Below are positions 51,784 through 60,884 of a stretch of 64,000 nt of DNA, in pieces. The stretch comes from an uncultured Mucilaginibacter sp. (GTDB lineage Bacteria > Bacteroidota > Bacteroidia > Sphingobacteriales > Sphingobacteriaceae). The stretch covers positions 186,001 to 250,000 of the forward strand of contig NZ_CAJYGQ010000003.1 of NCBI RefSeq assembly GCF_913773635.1, read 5' to 3'. The notes under the pieces are model-generated. The model ran no database searches. It saw nothing but the letters and a program-made list of their open reading frames with translations, and had not been told where the DNA came from. Each line of letters starts with the position of its first letter. Within the stretch, counting starts at the first letter, position 1. Position numbers and translations under genes: made by a program.

Positions 51784-52482
51784 CTATTTGTTGGTAAATA
51801 CACCCACGCTAAATGCTTGGTTGCCGGTTCCGCCAACCAGGCCTTTTGCATAAACAGTATAAATTTTACCGCTTTCAAGGTTTACTGTTGCTGCGGCTGA
51901 TGGAAACGCACCAGTGTTATAAGCACGTAAAGTATAGCTGCCAGCATTAACCTCGGTAGTTGCCGCAACACCTCTGAAGTTTTGTGCGCCTACCAATACT
52001 GTGCTTCCGTTGTTAAGTGTAACGCCCGATGAGTTTGGCGATGCGTTTACATATCTTATTTTAGCTTTACCTGATGCAGGTGCCGCCAAATCATCAGTAA
52101 CGGCCAATACGCTCAATGCACTGTTTTGACCGATAAGCATGTAAGTGTAACTTGTTTCTACATCAAAGCCGGCATTGGTGGTAGCAAGCGTTGCCTCGCC
52201 CGAAGCAGATTTGATGATTACATCCTGCGTACCCGAAAATGTATCATAGTAGCCTGATGCCTCACCAAAATTTACACCGTTAGGGGTGCGTAATACATCA
52301 TCAACATATAAACGTGCGGCAGGAGCATCGGGGCTTGCATTAATTAAGTTAACACGTGAATGCAGGGTTTCTTCAAAATTGTAAGGGTCGTCTTTTTTAC
52401 AGGAAGAGAAAAGGCTTAAACTTAACAAACTCATAAATGCATAACGAGCCGTAATTTTAAATGCAGAAGTGAAATTTTTCAT
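51784..52482 (-). CDS. DUF4397 domain lipoprotein
   Basis: 232 residues from the ATG at 52482 (MKNFTSAFKITARYAFMSLLSLSLFSSC, lipobox Cys); the track start at 52503 adds seven residues. The DUF4397 beta-sandwich pattern is plain: RVNLINASPDAPAARLYVDDV, FGEASGYYDTFSGTQDVII, KIRYVNASPNSSGVTLNNG, AGSYTLRAYNTG, and GKIYTVYAKGLVGG. It is an envelope-attached protein of unknown role. Two more DUF4397 genes lie at 54335 and 55084. Confidence 0.88.
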   Translation of the reverse strand: MKNFTSAFKITARYAFMSLLSLSLFSSCKKDDPYNFEETLHSRVNLINASPDAPAARLYVDDVLRTPNGVNFGEASGYYDTFSGTQDVIIKSASGEATLATTNAGFDVETSYTYMLIGQNSALSVLAVTDDLAAPASGKAKIRYVNASPNSSGVTLNNGSTVLVGAQNFRGVAATTEVNAGSYTLRAYNTGAFPSAAATVNLESGKIYTVYAKGLVGGTGNQAFSVGVFTNK

Positions 52483-52646
52483 AGATGATTTTAAGATGAA
52501 CAAATTGGGTTGTATAGCAACCGTGTTATTTGTATAAGTACGTAAAACATGGTGTTATAGTATTTGTTTGCCACGGGTTTTGTTCGTTAATTAGCTTAAA
52601 AGAATTAACACAACTATTTCAAGGGTTTATAAATGAAAAGTGCAAG

Positions 52647-53675
52647 GTGAAATTTTCAGTGCGTTTAATGCTGTATACTGCGTTGCTTTTCCTGATGAGT
52701 TCGTGGGGTTTTTACGCTCATTTCAGAATAAACAGAGTAGCTGTTTATACCCTCCCTGCCTCAATGAGTGCCTTTTACCGGGCAAATATTGAATTTATTA
52801 CTGAACATGCAATTAGTGCCGATAAACGACGCTATGTTGATTCGGCCGAAATACCGAGGCACTTTTTTGATGCCGATCATTACGGTAAAGATCCCTTTCA
52901 TACCGTACCACAAAAGTGGAAAGATGCCATCAAAAAATATTCGGCCGATACCTTATATAAATATGGTACACTTCCCTGGACAATTCAGTACAACTACTAT
53001 AAGCTTGTTGATGCATTTAAAAGCCATGATACATCATTAATAAGGCATTACTCGGCTTACTTAGGCCACTACGTGGCTGACGCTTGTGTACCCTTGCATA
53101 CAACAATGAACCACGATGGGCAACTAACCCACCAAAGCGGGCTACATGCTTTATGGGAAAGCCGTTTACCCGAGCAGTTTGGCAATACTTATAATTACAA
53201 CGTAGGTAAGGCGCGCTACATTGAGAATCCGTTATGGCAGGCGTTTATACTATGCAGGAGCTCCTTTAAATGCACCGATTCGGTGTTGCGTGTACAGCGT
53301 TTGGTTGATAGGGCGTTTCCGGCCAATGAGAAGTATGAGACCATATTGCGCGGTAAGCGCAAAATAAAAGACTTTTCGGCTGCTTACTGCCGTGCTTATC
53401 ACACAGCATTAAAAGGTATGGTACAGCGGCGGTTGCGTATAGCCATTCTTAACACAGGAAGCTATTGGTATTCGGCTTGGGTTGATGCAGGCCAGCCTGA
53501 TTTAGGTAAGCTAACTGATTTGCTGGCCGACTCCGTAAAACAAAAAACCGCTCATGAAGCGGCTTTGTATAAAATTGGAAAGATTGCAGTATTACCCGCA
53601 TACGGCACAGTTAACAAACCGCTGCCTGAGGTAAAATCATCATCATTACGCGCTACGCGAGAACCTGCTCCGTAA
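52647..53675 (+). CDS. Zinc-dependent phospholipase C-like protein
   Basis: 342 residues if the GTG at 52647 is used (MKFSVRLMLYTALLFLMSSWGFYAH, a plausible signal or anchor segment); the track's TTG at 52530 adds 39 unconserved residues and an ATG at 52668 is also possible. The metal-binding pattern of the S1/P1-nuclease and zinc phospholipase C fold is visible: WGFYAHFRINRVAVYTLP, HFFDADHYG, HYSAYLGHYVADACVPLHTTMNHDG, HQSGLHALWES. It probably hydrolyses phospholipids or phosphate esters in the periplasm. It overlaps the convergent DedA gene by 30 nt. Confidence 0.8.
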   Translation: MKFSVRLMLYTALLFLMSSWGFYAHFRINRVAVYTLPASMSAFYRANIEFITEHAISADKRRYVDSAEIPRHFFDADHYGKDPFHTVPQKWKDAIKKYSADTLYKYGTLPWTIQYNYYKLVDAFKSHDTSLIRHYSAYLGHYVADACVPLHTTMNHDGQLTHQSGLHALWESRLPEQFGNTYNYNVGKARYIENPLWQAFILCRSSFKCTDSVLRVQRLVDRAFPANEKYETILRGKRKIKDFSAAYCRAYHTALKGMVQRRLRIAILNTGSYWYSAWVDAGQPDLGKLTDLLADSVKQKTAHEAALYKIGKIAVLPAYGTVNKPLPEVKSSSLRATREPAP

Positions 53676-54293
53676 TGCTGCCCATATAGGCGGAAGTAAC
53701 GACACTACAACTATACCCAGTGCTATCAGCGAAAAGTTTTTCTTGAAAAACGGAACGTTACCTAGTAAATAACCTAAAAATAAGAAGGTTACAATCCAGG
53801 CAAACCCTCCAACAATGTTATACAAACTGTAACGGCCAAATGGCATACGCCCAACGCCCGCTACAAATGGTGCTATAGTTCTGATGATGGGCATAAACCT
53901 GCTAAATATAACCGCTTTACCGCCATGCTTATCAAAAAAAGCTTTGGTTTTAAGATAATAATCAAGTTTAAGTACTTTATTTTCGGGCTTAAAAACGCGT
54001 GCTCCTAAATAATGGCCTAGCTGGTAGTTTACTGTGTTGCCTAAAAATGCAGCAATAATAAGTAAAATAGCCAGCAGGTAAATATCAAGACCTGAGCTAC
54101 CGGTAGCTATTAAAGCTCCTGCAGCAAATAGCAGTGAATCGCCGGGCAAAAACGGTGTTACTACAAAGCCCGTTTCAGCAAAGATGATAACGAAGAGGAT
54201 GAGATAAGTCCAGGCTTGGTACTGGCTGGTTATTTGCACAAGATGCTTATCAATGTGCAAAATAAAGTCAATAAGTTCTTTTATAATTTCCAC
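53646..54293 (-). CDS. DedA family membrane protein
   Basis: 215 residues from a GTG at 54293 (MEIIKELIDFILHIDKHL), which matches the family better than the track start at 54335 (also GTG). DedA/SNARE-associated motifs: FVVTPFLPGDSLLFAAGAL, AAFLGNTVNYQLGHYLGARVF, FSRFMPIIRTIAPFVAGVGRMPFGRYSLYNIVGGFAWIVTF. Several membrane segments are present. DedA proteins act as flippases, some recycling undecaprenyl phosphate or phosphatidylethanolamine; which one applies here is unknown. Confidence 0.92.
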   Translation of the reverse strand: MEIIKELIDFILHIDKHLVQITSQYQAWTYLILFVIIFAETGFVVTPFLPGDSLLFAAGALIATGSSGLDIYLLAILLIIAAFLGNTVNYQLGHYLGARVFKPENKVLKLDYYLKTKAFFDKHGGKAVIFSRFMPIIRTIAPFVAGVGRMPFGRYSLYNIVGGFAWIVTFLFLGYLLGNVPFFKKNFSLIALGIVVVSLLPPIWAALRSRFSRSA

Positions 54294-54334
54294 CGTTGTT
54301 ACAGTTTGGCGTAAAAGTAACAAATATTTGCACA

Positions 54335-55081
54335 CTACCGGTTATTTTCCGGCGGGTTATTGGCAAGCACCGCTATGTTGAATGCAGCACTATCAGTAGG
54401 GGCGCGGCCTACTATTCCGCGCGAGTAAATGGTGTACAGCCGGCCATCCTGAACGGTAATGTTATTGAGTTCGGCAAGGCTGGTGGCCGAGGTATTTGCC
54501 GGATAAATTCTGAAGTTGTAATTGCCGGGTGGCAATGTGAAATAGTTTGACACTTCGGCAAAGCCAACATTCCTAATGATAGCTACTCCGTTGGCATAAA
54601 TATCATGAGCACCTGTATTACGGGCGGCAGTGTTTACAAAGCGTACCCGGCCACCCTTGCCTATAGGCGGTAATGAAGCAGTATCATCAACAGTTAATAT
54701 TGTTCTTAAAGTTTTTTCTGAACGCAAACCGGTGAAAAATAAACTGTAACGCGTATTAGGCAAAGTCACAGAATCTGAGCTGAGTGTTACGCCATTATCA
54801 TCGGTACGGGTGGAGCGCAGTTGAAGTGGAAATCTGGCCTGGTCAGAAGTGAGGTAAAAATAAGCGGGCGTTGTGTTGTAGCTATAACGGTTTAATCCGC
54901 CACCATTAATAAACAATTGTACCGGATATGCATCGGGACTAAGGTTAAGTATTTGTATTCTTATATCGGAGGCAGCTCGGGTAGTGTCATCTTCTTTGCC
55001 GCATGAGCTTAGCATGGGCAACGCAAGTAATAAAAAGTTAAGTGTAAATAAACTATAAAATATAGTGTTCTTTTTTAACAT
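54335..55081 (-). CDS. DUF4397 domain lipoprotein
   Basis: 248 residues. Lipoprotein signal (LFTLNFLLLALPMLSSC) then DUF4397 strands (IRIQILNLSPDAYPVQLFINGGGLNRY, YSLFFTGLRSEKTLRTILTVDDTASLPPIGKGGRVRFVN, GNYNFRIYPANTSATSLAELNNITVQDGRLYTIYSRGIVGR). It starts 2 nt after the stop of its paralogue at 55084, so the two form an operon. Surface or periplasmic protein of unknown function. Confidence 0.85.
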   Translation of the reverse strand: MLKKNTIFYSLFTLNFLLLALPMLSSCGKEDDTTRAASDIRIQILNLSPDAYPVQLFINGGGLNRYSYNTTPAYFYLTSDQARFPLQLRSTRTDDNGVTLSSDSVTLPNTRYSLFFTGLRSEKTLRTILTVDDTASLPPIGKGGRVRFVNTAARNTGAHDIYANGVAIIRNVGFAEVSNYFTLPPGNYNFRIYPANTSATSLAELNNITVQDGRLYTIYSRGIVGRAPTDSAAFNIAVLANNPPENNR

Positions 55082-55083
55082 GT

Positions 55084-55773
55084 TTATTGATTTACGATTA
55101 AACCTGCCCTGAAACTATTGCGCCTTCCTTGACTAAACAGCGTGTAAATGGTGCCGGCGTTAAGAGTTATATTCGATGTATACAAAACCTCGTTGGTATT
55201 CAAAGGCGATATTCTGATTGTTTTTTTTCCGTTACCTACAGGTATGAAAGCACTTACAGCCTTAAAACTACTGCTGGTAAATCTTAAAGTATCATTTAAA
55301 TAAACCCTCACCTGCGGCATCTCCTGTGTTGCAGGTACAAATCTCAATAGGGCATTTTTAGCGTCGGATGCAAGCGTGTCTTTTATTAAAAAAGCCGAAT
55401 TGCGGTTGAGGCCGCTTAAAAATAAAGAATAGCTCACATTTGAGGCAGCCGAATCAAGCTTTACCGGAAGAGTAAAAAGTGTATCGGCATAGTTATAGTT
55501 CTGATTATCAAACAAACGCCTGAAAGCAATCACGGTTTCTCCGCGGTTTACTGCGCTATAACCGCTGTTTGCCAATGGGTAAATACCTGTAACACTGTTT
55601 TGACGTGCGCCATTTATGTAATAATTAATTACGATAGATGTATCGGTAATAGCATTAATTACATTTAAGTTCACCGTGCCCGGATTGGCAACCGGAGGAT
55701 CATTTTTTACGCACGAGCAAAAAGCCAGCAAAACTGTTGCAATTAAAACGGTTAAATTGGCTTTTTTATACAT
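55084..55773 (-). CDS. DUF4397-like domain lipoprotein
   Basis: 229 residues with a lipobox (VLLAFCSC). The DUF4397 pattern is weaker than in the two neighbours but present (VNLNVINAITDTSIVINYYINGARQNS, YSLFLSGLNRNSAFLIKDTLASDAKNALLRFVPATQ, GKKTIRISPLNTNEVLYTSNITLNAGTIYTLFSQG). First gene of a two-gene operon with the paralogue at 54335. Function unknown. Confidence 0.78.
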   Translation of the reverse strand: MYKKANLTVLIATVLLAFCSCVKNDPPVANPGTVNLNVINAITDTSIVINYYINGARQNSVTGIYPLANSGYSAVNRGETVIAFRRLFDNQNYNYADTLFTLPVKLDSAASNVSYSLFLSGLNRNSAFLIKDTLASDAKNALLRFVPATQEMPQVRVYLNDTLRFTSSSFKAVSAFIPVGNGKKTIRISPLNTNEVLYTSNITLNAGTIYTLFSQGRRNSFRAGLIVNQ

Positions 55774-55822
55774 ATCCGAATTTATAACTGCTTTTTCTAC
55801 GGTTTGTTATATACGGCTAACT

Positions 55823-55851
55823 AAAAAAGTCCGGTTTGGTAACCGGACTTT
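55823..55851 (-). terminator. Intrinsic terminator after dnaN
   Basis: An 11-bp perfect stem (AAAGTCCGGTT / AACCGGACTTT) with a 4-nt loop. The minus-strand transcript continues into a T run (A6 at 55823-55828). It lies 27 nt after the dnaN stop. Confidence 0.88.
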
Positions 55852-55878
55852 AATTTGGATTTATAATTAAGTTAAAAC

Positions 55879-57003
55879 TTATGCATAGCTATTAAGCATC
55901 ACCGGCATAACCAGCATCAGCACATCCTCGTTTTCATCACCGCCTTGAGGCAATAGCAAACCTGCCCTGTTAGGAGTTGACATATGCAATGCTACTTCTT
56001 CGCTGCTTAAATTTTTAAGCATTTCAATTAAGAAACGGGCATTAAAGCCAATCTCAAGATCGTCGCCCTCGTATTGACAGCTTAAGCGCTCATGCGCCTC
56101 ATTAGCAAAATCAATATCTTCTGATGATATATTTAACTCGCTTCCGCTAACTTTTAAGCGTACCTGGTGTGTTGTTTTATTTGCATAAATGGCCACACGC
56201 TGTAATGAACCAAGGAAAGACTGACGGTCAATAGTCATCTTATTAGGGTTGCTTTGTGGTATTACAGCTTCATAATCAGGGTAACGCTCATCAATTAAAC
56301 GGCACACCAGGTTAATGTTACCAAACTTGAAGAAAGCACTGGTATTATTGTATTCAACAGATACATTAACATCTTCTGATGGCAAAGCCGATTTTAGCAG
56401 GTTTAATGCTTTCTTTGGTAATATAAATGATGTATTGCTGGCGGCCTGTGCATCTTTACGACGGTAACGAACCAACTTGTGCGCATCAGTAGATACAAAA
56501 GTTAAATATGAAGTTGACAGCTGGCAAAATACACCTGTCATGGCAGGGCGCAACTCATCATTACTTACAGCAAAAATAGTTTTGTTAATTGCCTCGGCTA
56601 AAACAGATGCCGGTAAGTTAACTGACGATGCGTTTTCAACAACAGGAATTTTTGGGAAATCCTCACCGTTTTCACCACTTAGCTTATATTTTCCATCACC
56701 GGCACTTATCTCAATAGCAAAGGTTTTGTCATCTACCGAGAAAGCAATAGGCTGCTCAGGTAATGATTTCAGCGTATCAAGTAAAATGCGTGATGGGATA
56801 GCAATACGACCATTCTCTTTTGCTTCTACCGATAATGACGTAGTCATGCTCGTTTGCAAATCTGTAGCCGATATGGTAAGGTTGCCTTCTTTAATTTCAA
56901 ATAAAAAGTTTTCCAGTATTGGCAACACTGTGCTGCTGCTTAAAGCGCCGCTTACAGCCTGCAATTGCTTCAGTAAAGTTAACGTCGAAACAATGAATCT
57001 CAT
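55879..57003 (-). CDS. dnaN: DNA polymerase III beta subunit (sliding clamp)
   Basis: 374 residues from the ATG at 57003 (MRFIVSTLTLLKQLQAVSGAL); the track begins two codons earlier. Clamp motifs of the three domains: SSTVLPILENFLFEIKEGNLTISATDLQTSM, SKGENGEDFPKIP-like linker, RPAMTGVFCQLSTSYLTFVSTDAHKLVRYRR, LVCRLIDERYPDYEAVIP, and the C-terminal PNRAGLLLPQGGDENEDVLMLVMPVML. It forms the ring that tethers polymerase to DNA. dnaN is not beside dnaA or recF here. The gldFG fusion gene starts 2.4 kb upstream and ends 35 nt before it. Confidence 0.97.
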   Translation of the reverse strand: MRFIVSTLTLLKQLQAVSGALSSSTVLPILENFLFEIKEGNLTISATDLQTSMTTSLSVEAKENGRIAIPSRILLDTLKSLPEQPIAFSVDDKTFAIEISAGDGKYKLSGENGEDFPKIPVVENASSVNLPASVLAEAINKTIFAVSNDELRPAMTGVFCQLSTSYLTFVSTDAHKLVRYRRKDAQAASNTSFILPKKALNLLKSALPSEDVNVSVEYNNTSAFFKFGNINLVCRLIDERYPDYEAVIPQSNPNKMTIDRQSFLGSLQRVAIYANKTTHQVRLKVSGSELNISSEDIDFANEAHERLSCQYEGDDLEIGFNARFLIEMLKNLSSEEVALHMSTPNRAGLLLPQGGDENEDVLMLVMPVMLNSYA

Positions 57004-57037
57004 AAACAAGTATTAGTCCATCCAAAAGTATAAAATT

Positions 57038-59434
57038 TTAACGGGCATACTTGCGTTTCCGTAAAGATTGTTGAAAAATTGCAAAAATTAACAACACCGC
57101 AACAGGTACCACTGTATTAATGGTTTGCCAGTACGTTTTCTCTGTGCGGAGACGAGCCCTGTCTAACAAACGCAGTTTTATTTCTTTGTTACGCAAGGCT
57201 ATAAGTCCGGTATCATCAGTAAGGTAGTCAACCAAATTTAACAGTAAATTTTTGTTGCCATAGGTTTGCTGTGTATACCGGTCAAACCCTAAAGTAAACG
57301 GAGAGCCATCACTTCCAACCTGATTTTTGATGATATCGCCATCGCTTAATACCACCATTTTTGCTGCCTTACTATGCGGTACAATTTCAATAGCTTCAGT
57401 AATACCGGCAGGAACTGGTCTGTTAACAAAAGCAGAATTAAAGCTTCCTTGCAGTAAAACACCTGTAATTTTAGGCTGGCTTTTAAACTCATTGGGGTTT
57501 GGCTCCTGCTCAAGCGCTTGTAAAGAGAGCGCATGGGGTGCTGTAATCTTTTTGTTATACGGTGATGAAGCAAGTAACACCGTTTGCTGTATACCTTTAA
57601 CCGGCAGCAAGTCAATGGTACTTGCAAATTCGCTTCGTATGCCTTCTAAATTTTTAACTACTGGATGACTGCCAAGCGGCATAAAAACCGGGTAAAAAAG
57701 CCATGGTAACATTTGTATTTGAGCCTGACCACCTGCATTGCCCGTGGAAACCGGTATTTGTGAACAATTTAAATCGGCAACGAGGTCATAATTAATACGC
57801 ACTCCGTACCTGAACAGCTGATCATCAATATTTAATTGCTTTGGAAATGCAAGCTGCTCACCACCGTGCCCGCGCAAACTGTCAAGCTCGGCACTTACCT
57901 GGTCTATAGCCCAAATAATACTGCCGCCCCGCATGAGGTATTGATCTATTTTAAATTTTTCAACCTCGTTAAACGGCTTGTCAGGTTTGGGCACCACTAA
58001 CAATTTCATGGTTTGCAGTGTGGAAAACGGCATGGTTTGTAAGTTAATGCGGCCTACCTCAAAGCCGTCTGAAAGGGTTTGAAGGGCATCATTGAGCTGT
58101 ACGTTATTCAGCTCATTATGGCCTTCTGTGAATCCAATGCGTGGCCTGCCACCTGAAACTACTTTTTTTATAGCAGAGGTAAACGCATATTCAAGGTTTT
58201 GAATAGAGTTGTTAAGCACTTCATCGGGCGAGAGGCCAATACGCGTTTGCAGCAGTTTTACACCAATACTTTTATCGCCGGCGTTTACCAGTGCTGTTGG
58301 AAAGATTATTTTTTGCGATACCCCGTTGTCGGTTTTTACGCTGAGGTTGGTAGCTTCAACACCTTTACTTTGAAGATCCTGAATGGTTTGTTCCTGTTCC
58401 TGCTCGTTTAAGCCATCTAAGGGATTTATAAATTCGAATTGTAAACGGCGGTTGCTGTAGGCTTTCAGGTCACTCAGCATGTCGCGAGTTGCCTGTTGTA
58501 ATCTTTTCATTCCGCCGGGCAAGTCTTTGCCCTGAAGGTAAACAGTTACTTTAACAGGCTGGGGCAGGGTATCCATCACACCGCGGCTTACATCAGAAAG
58601 TGTAAAGCGCTTCTCTTTGGTAAAATCAATACGGGTGAAGGTTAATAATGAAAGTATGATGATTGCAACAAGTGAACCTGCTATGACTGGTAGCGCAGTG
58701 TGTTGCAGTTTTTTTTGACGCTGATTGGTTACTACCAAAAGCGTAAGTGTTAAAAAAAATCCTGTTAAAACTAAAAAGTAAGCCAAATCGCGCGTGTCGA
58801 GCACGCCACGGCTTACCGAATCATAATGGCGGGTAATACCTAAATTTTGTATATCCCAATTCTGAAGTGATAGCAACTGGCTTACCGAATCGAACCCGCT
58901 GTATAAAAGGTAGCTGATAAATACCGCAATGGTAAATGCAATGATCTGGTTTTTACTAACCGATGATGCAAATAAACCAACCGCTACAAAAACAGCTCCT
59001 AATAGAAATAAGCCTATGTATGAGCCTATAACTGCACCCGTATCTAAATTGCCTTGAGGGTTGCCCAGTATCCAAACCGAAAATGCATATAGCAATGTTG
59101 GCAGCAGTGCAAATAAAACCAGCAACAGGCAGGCTACATATTTGCCCGCTACTATTTGCCAATCGGTAAGCGGACGCGTGGCCAATAATTCTAAGGTACC
59201 TTCACGGCGTTCTTCGGCCAGCGAACGCATGGTTATAGCCGGTATCAAGAACATAAACAGGTAAGGCGCAGTACTGAACAAGCTTTCCAGGCCAGCGTAA
59301 CCATACTCCAGTATGCTCGACTCTGGAAAGACCCATAAGAATAATCCGAGCACCAGTAAAAATACTCCTATAGTTACATAAGCAACCAGGGAGCTGAGGT
59401 AAGAACTGATTTCTTTTTTTAAGATGCTGAGCAT
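57038..59434 (-). CDS. gldG: Gliding-motility ABC transporter, GldF-GldG fusion
   Basis: 798 residues that combine two proteins usually encoded separately. Residues 1-~240 are an ABC-2 permease like GldF (MLSILKKEISSYLSSLVAYVTIGVFLLVLGLFLWVF, FLIPAITMRSLAEERREGTLELLATRPLTDWQIVAGKY, six membrane helices). Residues ~245-798 are a GldG-type periplasmic protein (FTKEKRFTLSDVSRGVMDTLPQPVKVTVYLQGKDLPGG, FEFINPLDG, GRPRIGFTEGHNELNNV, KLLVVPKPDKPFNEVEKFKIDQYLMRGGSIIWAID) with a C-terminal membrane helix. GldF and GldG of Flavobacterium are ~241 and ~560 residues, and their sum matches. The ATPase partner GldA is likely the gene at 61542-62246. Confidence 0.9.
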   Translation of the reverse strand: MLSILKKEISSYLSSLVAYVTIGVFLLVLGLFLWVFPESSILEYGYAGLESLFSTAPYLFMFLIPAITMRSLAEERREGTLELLATRPLTDWQIVAGKYVACLLLVLFALLPTLLYAFSVWILGNPQGNLDTGAVIGSYIGLFLLGAVFVAVGLFASSVSKNQIIAFTIAVFISYLLYSGFDSVSQLLSLQNWDIQNLGITRHYDSVSRGVLDTRDLAYFLVLTGFFLTLTLLVVTNQRQKKLQHTALPVIAGSLVAIIILSLLTFTRIDFTKEKRFTLSDVSRGVMDTLPQPVKVTVYLQGKDLPGGMKRLQQATRDMLSDLKAYSNRRLQFEFINPLDGLNEQEQEQTIQDLQSKGVEATNLSVKTDNGVSQKIIFPTALVNAGDKSIGVKLLQTRIGLSPDEVLNNSIQNLEYAFTSAIKKVVSGGRPRIGFTEGHNELNNVQLNDALQTLSDGFEVGRINLQTMPFSTLQTMKLLVVPKPDKPFNEVEKFKIDQYLMRGGSIIWAIDQVSAELDSLRGHGGEQLAFPKQLNIDDQLFRYGVRINYDLVADLNCSQIPVSTGNAGGQAQIQMLPWLFYPVFMPLGSHPVVKNLEGIRSEFASTIDLLPVKGIQQTVLLASSPYNKKITAPHALSLQALEQEPNPNEFKSQPKITGVLLQGSFNSAFVNRPVPAGITEAIEIVPHSKAAKMVVLSDGDIIKNQVGSDGSPFTLGFDRYTQQTYGNKNLLLNLVDYLTDDTGLIALRNKEIKLRLLDRARLRTEKTYWQTINTVVPVAVLLIFAIFQQSLRKRKYAR

Positions 59435-59560
59435 AAATGTAAAAGGCTTGAAAGGTTGATGTTGTTTAAAAAAAATTAAGCCGGTAAGGCAGCATCTGTT
59501 TAATTGTGGGTTAATTAAGATTTTTAGAAAAGAGCGTTTGCAATTGCTTAGCGATATGTA

Positions 59561-60082
59561 TTAAAGATGAAAGCGGTAAGCAACCCTTATGGCAAACTGC
59601 CTGAGCCGGTTTTGTGACCAGTTTTCAAACCGCAGGCCAATATCAACATGATTGGTTTTTTCGCTGTTAACAGGCAATAAAAATCCTGTTCCTAATGAGT
59701 AAGCAAACAAATTGCTTGTACTGCCACTATTATTTTTGTTGTTAAAAACGGTACCCAGTTCGCCCGCAAGGTACAGTTTGGCATCAGGGTAGTATTTTAC
59801 ACCTGCTTTTAGCGGCGTGAAGTAATCGGGGCCAGGCTTTATGTAATTATTAAACCCAAAGTTTTTATGGTTATAACGGTGGTACCCTGCAGCAACCATT
59901 AAATTGACGCTGGCCGCTACCGGAAGTTCGAAATTTGCCGATGCGCCATAGCCAATAGTGTAACCGCTGCGTTGAGGTACGTTTAGTTCAGGGCCTAAGC
60001 TAATGGCCGGTTTTCTGTCTGTCTGGGCATTGGCTACAACTGATAAAAAGACTAATATAAAAAACAGGTTTAGCTTAACCAT
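59561..60082 (-). CDS. Small outer-membrane beta-barrel protein
   Basis: About 173 residues starting at the ATG at 60082 (MVKLNLFFILVFLSVVANAQ, signal peptide); an ATG at 60091 is also possible. Alternating strands suit an eight-stranded barrel (NFELPVAASVNLMVAAGYHRY, PLKAGVKYYPDAKLYLAGELGTVF), ending in an aromatic C-terminal strand (FAIRVAYRFHL). It is a paralogue of the gene at 60190 (same ending, FRIAYKFGL). Outer-membrane insertion is expected; function unknown. Confidence 0.72.
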   Translation of the reverse strand: MVKLNLFFILVFLSVVANAQTDRKPAISLGPELNVPQRSGYTIGYGASANFELPVAASVNLMVAAGYHRYNHKNFGFNNYIKPGPDYFTPLKAGVKYYPDAKLYLAGELGTVFNNKNNSGSTSNLFAYSLGTGFLLPVNSEKTNHVDIGLRFENWSQNRLRQFAIRVAYRFHL

Positions 60083-60132
60083 TGCGGGCATATTGTTGCG
60101 TAAGCAGTAAAGTAAATGATAAGTTTTTAAAC

Positions 60133-60168
60133 AAAAAAGCCTTGATTAAATATATCAATCAAGGCTTT
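60133..60168 (-). terminator. Intrinsic terminator after the 60190 gene
   Basis: A 12-bp perfect stem (AAAGCCTTGATT / AATCAAGGCTTT) with a 9-nt loop, with six T residues on the minus-strand transcript (A6 at 60133-60138). Located 22 nt after the stop at 60190. Confidence 0.85.
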
Positions 60169-60189
60169 CTGTAAAGTGTAAAGTTAAAA

Positions 60190-60723
60190 CTACAAGCCAA
60201 ACTTGTAAGCAATTCTAAATACAAATTGCTGAGCATTTGCGTCAACAGTCCATCCTTCAAAGCGGGCACCAAAATCAATATCATGACCGTTGCTTACCGG
60301 GAACGAGAATCCAAGTCCGGGAGCATACACAAATGCAGTACCTGTACCTTTATTAGTACCTATGCGTGCACCAATTTCACCCTCGCCATAAAAATTTGGA
60401 GAAAAATAGTATTTACCACCAGCTTTTAAAGGCACAAATCCTAAATAGGTATCGCCACCTACTGCTTTAATTGCGTCACGCACTGGTTTATCATAATAAT
60501 AGCTAATGTAGCCAGCTGTTACTGTAAAGAAGAAATTTGATGATAAAGGTAATTCAGCTTTACCGGCACCACCAAAACCAATGCTGTGTATGTCGGCAAA
60601 ATCACCAATAGGCACACCAAAATCTAAACCAATACCAAGCTTAGCAGCTGATGAACGTTTGCGTTGTGCAAAAGAGGCAGTAACTAATAATGCCAGAGTT
60701 AATGTAAGTAATATTTTTTTCAT
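60190..60723 (-). CDS. Small outer-membrane beta-barrel protein
   Basis: 177 residues. Signal peptide MKKILLTLTLALLVTASFAQ, then barrel strands (AKLGIGLDFGVPIGDFADIHSIGFGGAGKAELPLSSNFFFTVTAGYISYYYD, GFVPLKAGGKYYFSPNFYGEGEIGARIG, FVYAPGLGFSFPVSNGHDIDFGARFEGWT) and the C-terminal strand FVFRIAYKFGL. It is paralogous to the 59561 gene and to the decayed fragment at 61444. Function unknown. Confidence 0.82.
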   Translation of the reverse strand: MKKILLTLTLALLVTASFAQRKRSSAAKLGIGLDFGVPIGDFADIHSIGFGGAGKAELPLSSNFFFTVTAGYISYYYDKPVRDAIKAVGGDTYLGFVPLKAGGKYYFSPNFYGEGEIGARIGTNKGTGTAFVYAPGLGFSFPVSNGHDIDFGARFEGWTVDANAQQFVFRIAYKFGL

Positions 60724-60884
60724 AGTTTTTTTGATAAATCGTAGGTGTAACCAAAACCATACAATATTGTTTTGCTTTTTGCTACAAAGTTCATATTCAT
60801 AAGTTTATTATAGACTTACTACCCTTATGGCATAAATGTTGTTCGGTAGTTACAAATTTTAAATTCTTACACATATCTATTTTT

